Positions 14,086 to 15,339 of a stretch of DNA of 15,339 nucleotides are shown piece after piece. Position numbers and translations under genes: made by a program. Origin of the DNA: CAYGUK01 sp964352985 (GTDB lineage: Bacteria > Pseudomonadota > Gammaproteobacteria > JAHCLG01); NCBI GenBank assembly GCA_964352985.1, contig CAYGUK010000096.1, positions 1 to 15,339 on the forward strand. The letters are read 5' to 3'. The stretch's first letter is position 1; the number at the start of each line of letters is the position of its first letter. The notes beneath the pieces were generated by a model. It searched no databases and was not told where the DNA came from. It saw only the letters and a list, made by a program, of their open reading frames with translations.

Positions 14086-15002
14086 AATTCACTCTTTATT
14101 AAGTCTTTCGCTGTTAATAAAAACACACCATCTCCACCTCGAGAAAATTCAAGCCAAATAAATGGTAACTGCGGATAAGACTCAGCAAGTGCTTCAGCAC
14201 TGTTACCAACTTCAACAATTAAAATTCCTTCAGGTGTCAGAAATTCTTTTGCGTGCTGTAAAATAGGTGTAACACAATCCAAACCTCTATCACCTGCTTC
14301 TAAGCCAAGTTTAGGTTCATGATAATATTCTGCAGGTAGATCTTGATATTCCGCCACTTCGACATATGGTGGATTACTAATAATAATATCGTATTTTTTC
14401 GCTGGTAAATCCTGCAAAAGATCAGACTGAATTAATTTCACTTGATCTTGGCATTGATTTTTTTCTATATTTATTTTTGCAACAGCAAGCGCATCAGATG
14501 AAATATCTACCGCATCAACTAAAGCATCGGGAAAATACTTAGCAATTGCAATCGCGATACAACCACTCCCAGTACAAAGATCTAAAATATGATGAACTTG
14601 TTCTGGAGAAATCCAAGGTGTGCATTGTCTTTCGATTAATTCTGCCAATGGTGAACGCGGAATCAAAACACGTTTGTCGACATAAAATTCTAAACCAGCA
14701 AAATAAGCTTTGTTGGTAATATAAGCTGCTGGTAAATTATCATTAATTCTTTTTAAGAGTAAATCGTGGAAAATACTGATCTCTGATAATGTTAATTCCC
14801 GAGTTAACACTTCATCAGTAGATTCAAGTGGTAAATCCAACGCAAAAAAAAGTAATACAATAGCTTCATCCCAGGCATTATCAGTACCGTGACCAAAATA
14901 ACTATCATATTTAGTTAAACATTTTTCAGCACTATGTAGATAATCAGCCAACGTTTTACAATGCTTAGTTTGTTTTTGTAATTCACTTAATGTCAGTTTC
15001 AT
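14082..15002 (-). CDS. prmB: Ribosomal protein uL3 N5-glutamine methyltransferase PrmB
   Basis: PrmB methylates a glutamine of ribosomal protein L3 with S-adenosylmethionine. Read from ATG 15002 it has 306 residues (E. coli 310). Motifs: YFGHGTDNAWDEA (35-47), typical of PrmB rather than PrmC; SAM motif I ILDLCTGSGCIA (139-150); catalytic NPPY (210-213); 'YYHEPKLGLEAGDRGLD' (226-242); and the diagnostic FIWLEFSRGGDGVFLLT (281-297). The frame is open to ATG 15050, but that codon lies between the -35 and -10 of the likely promoter (15066-15039), so the mRNA would begin near 15032; the extra residues are also absent from the E. coli protein. ATG 15002 has no strong ribosome binding site, leaving some doubt. 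It overlaps aroC by 4 nt and is divergent from the Smr gene. Confidence 0.93.
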   Translation of the reverse strand: MKLTLSELQKQTKHCKTLADYLHSAEKCLTKYDSYFGHGTDNAWDEAIVLLFFALDLPLESTDEVLTRELTLSEISIFHDLLLKRINDNLPAAYITNKAYFAGLEFYVDKRVLIPRSPLAELIERQCTPWISPEQVHHILDLCTGSGCIAIAIAKYFPDALVDAVDISSDALAVAKINIEKNQCQDQVKLIQSDLLQDLPAKKYDIIISNPPYVEVAEYQDLPAEYYHEPKLGLEAGDRGLDCVTPILQHAKEFLTPEGILIVEVGNSAEALAESYPQLPFIWLEFSRGGDGVFLLTAKDLIKSEL

Positions 15003-15017
15003 CTTAATTAATTCGTT

Positions 15018-15026
15018 TGCTACAAT
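15018..15026 (+). promoter_or_regulatory. Extended -10 promoter of the Smr-domain gene
   Basis: TGC-TACAAT (15018-15026) is an extended -10 that would start transcription near 15033, about 27 nt before ATG 15060. No good -35 or Shine-Dalgarno sequence is seen. It lies face to face with the prmB promoter, so the two would compete for polymerase. Confidence 0.35.
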
Positions 15027-15038
15027 AATAATTAGATG

Positions 15039-15066
15039 ATTATAACTCATAGACTCTATATGACAA
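15039..15066 (-). promoter_or_regulatory. Sigma-70 promoter of prmB-aroC
   Basis: On the minus strand TTGTCA (15066-15061) and TATAAT (15044-15039) are 16 nt apart, the best two-box promoter in the window. It overlaps the first in-frame ATG of prmB (15050) and the start codon of the divergent Smr gene (15060-15062). Confidence 0.55.
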
Positions 15067-15339
15067 AAAAACCTCGCTTAACTCAAGAAGATATTGAAAT
15101 ATTTCGACAAGCCGTTCAGAACGTCAAACCATTAAATTCTAAATCAACACAAACAAAAGGCACCACTCAACCCAAGCAAAAATCACGCTTACCCACGCCC
15201 CCACTACCCTATGTTTTTCCAGATAAATTTATTGTTGATCGAGTCGGTAGTGAAACGCCGTTATCCTTTGCAAGGGATGGAGTACAAGCAAAAACTTTAC
15301 GCGAATTAAAACAAGGCCAAAAACCGATCGAAGCCACCC
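15060..15339 (+). CDS. smrB: Smr-domain protein, SmrB-like (partial, N-terminal part)
   Basis: The first 93 codons of a gene leaving the right edge. The protein begins MTKKPRLTQEDIEIFRQAV, like the MKKK..LSEEDQALFRQ start of E. coli SmrB, followed by a basic, Pro/Lys-rich linker (about residues 22-55). Near the edge it reads QAKTLRELKQGQKPIEAT, matching the segment just before the LDLHG motif that opens the Smr domain. SmrB-type proteins are endonucleases that cut mRNA at collided ribosomes. The catalytic Smr domain lies beyond the window and cannot be checked. The gene is divergent from prmB, exactly as in E. coli, which strongly supports the call. Confidence 0.82.
   Translation, partial: MTKKPRLTQEDIEIFRQAVQNVKPLNSKSTQTKGTTQPKQKSRLPTPPLPYVFPDKFIVDRVGSETPLSFARDGVQAKTLRELKQGQKPIEAT

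Noticed and set aside
15003..15050. Longer prmB start at ATG 15050
   Set aside because: The codon lies inside the TTGTCA-16-TATAAT promoter and the extra residues have no counterpart in E. coli PrmB.

Overview
The window is an AT-rich chromosomal segment (GC roughly in the mid-30s by eye) from a gammaproteobacterium. Two conserved gammaproteobacterial neighbourhoods support this. One is dnaX-ybaB-recR at the left end. The other is the minus-strand block prmB-aroC-asd-...-fimV-truA with a divergent Smr-domain gene, which combines the E. coli smrB/prmB/aroC layout with the Pseudomonas/Legionella asd-fimV-truA layout. Together with the low GC this fits a Legionellales-like lineage, but the genus cannot be settled from sequence alone. 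TGA is a normal stop here: it ends prmB and the small secreted-protein gene.

Layout. Positions 1-1138 (+) hold the 3' end of dnaX, then ybaB and recR (clamp loader, nucleoid-associated protein, recombination repair). Positions 1245-7471 look like a more variable block. It contains a small secreted cysteine-containing protein (+), a cytoplasmic gamma-glutamyltransferase-family enzyme (-), and a tightly packed three-gene + operon. That operon encodes a membrane-anchored alpha/beta-hydrolase-fold protein lacking all its catalytic residues, a YgjP-like zinc metallopeptidase and a short-chain dehydrogenase. The block ends with a Bcr/CflA-type drug transporter gene (-) split by one in-frame TGA. 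Positions 7540-15002 (-) carry the housekeeping set: prmB-aroC (ATGA overlap), asd, an unrecognised disordered-protein gene, fimV and truA (2-nt gap). The partial Smr-domain gene leaves the right edge divergently from prmB.

Functionally the housekeeping genes cover DNA replication and repair, tRNA and ribosomal-protein modification, the last step of the shikimate pathway, the branch point to Lys/Met/Thr/diaminopimelate, and a FimV polar/peptidoglycan-binding hub. Promoter-like sequences were used to revise several starts. fimV is read from a GTG with a strong Shine-Dalgarno sequence, prmB from an internal ATG because the first ATG lies inside its promoter, and the small secreted protein and the dehydrogenase from internal ATGs.

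The most interesting items are the apparent pseudoenzyme heading the three-gene operon, the single-nonsense transporter with an abutting TGAATG restart, and the unknown disordered protein inserted between asd and fimV. No tRNA, rRNA, CRISPR array, IS element or phage gene was seen, and no gene-free stretch exceeds 300 bases.
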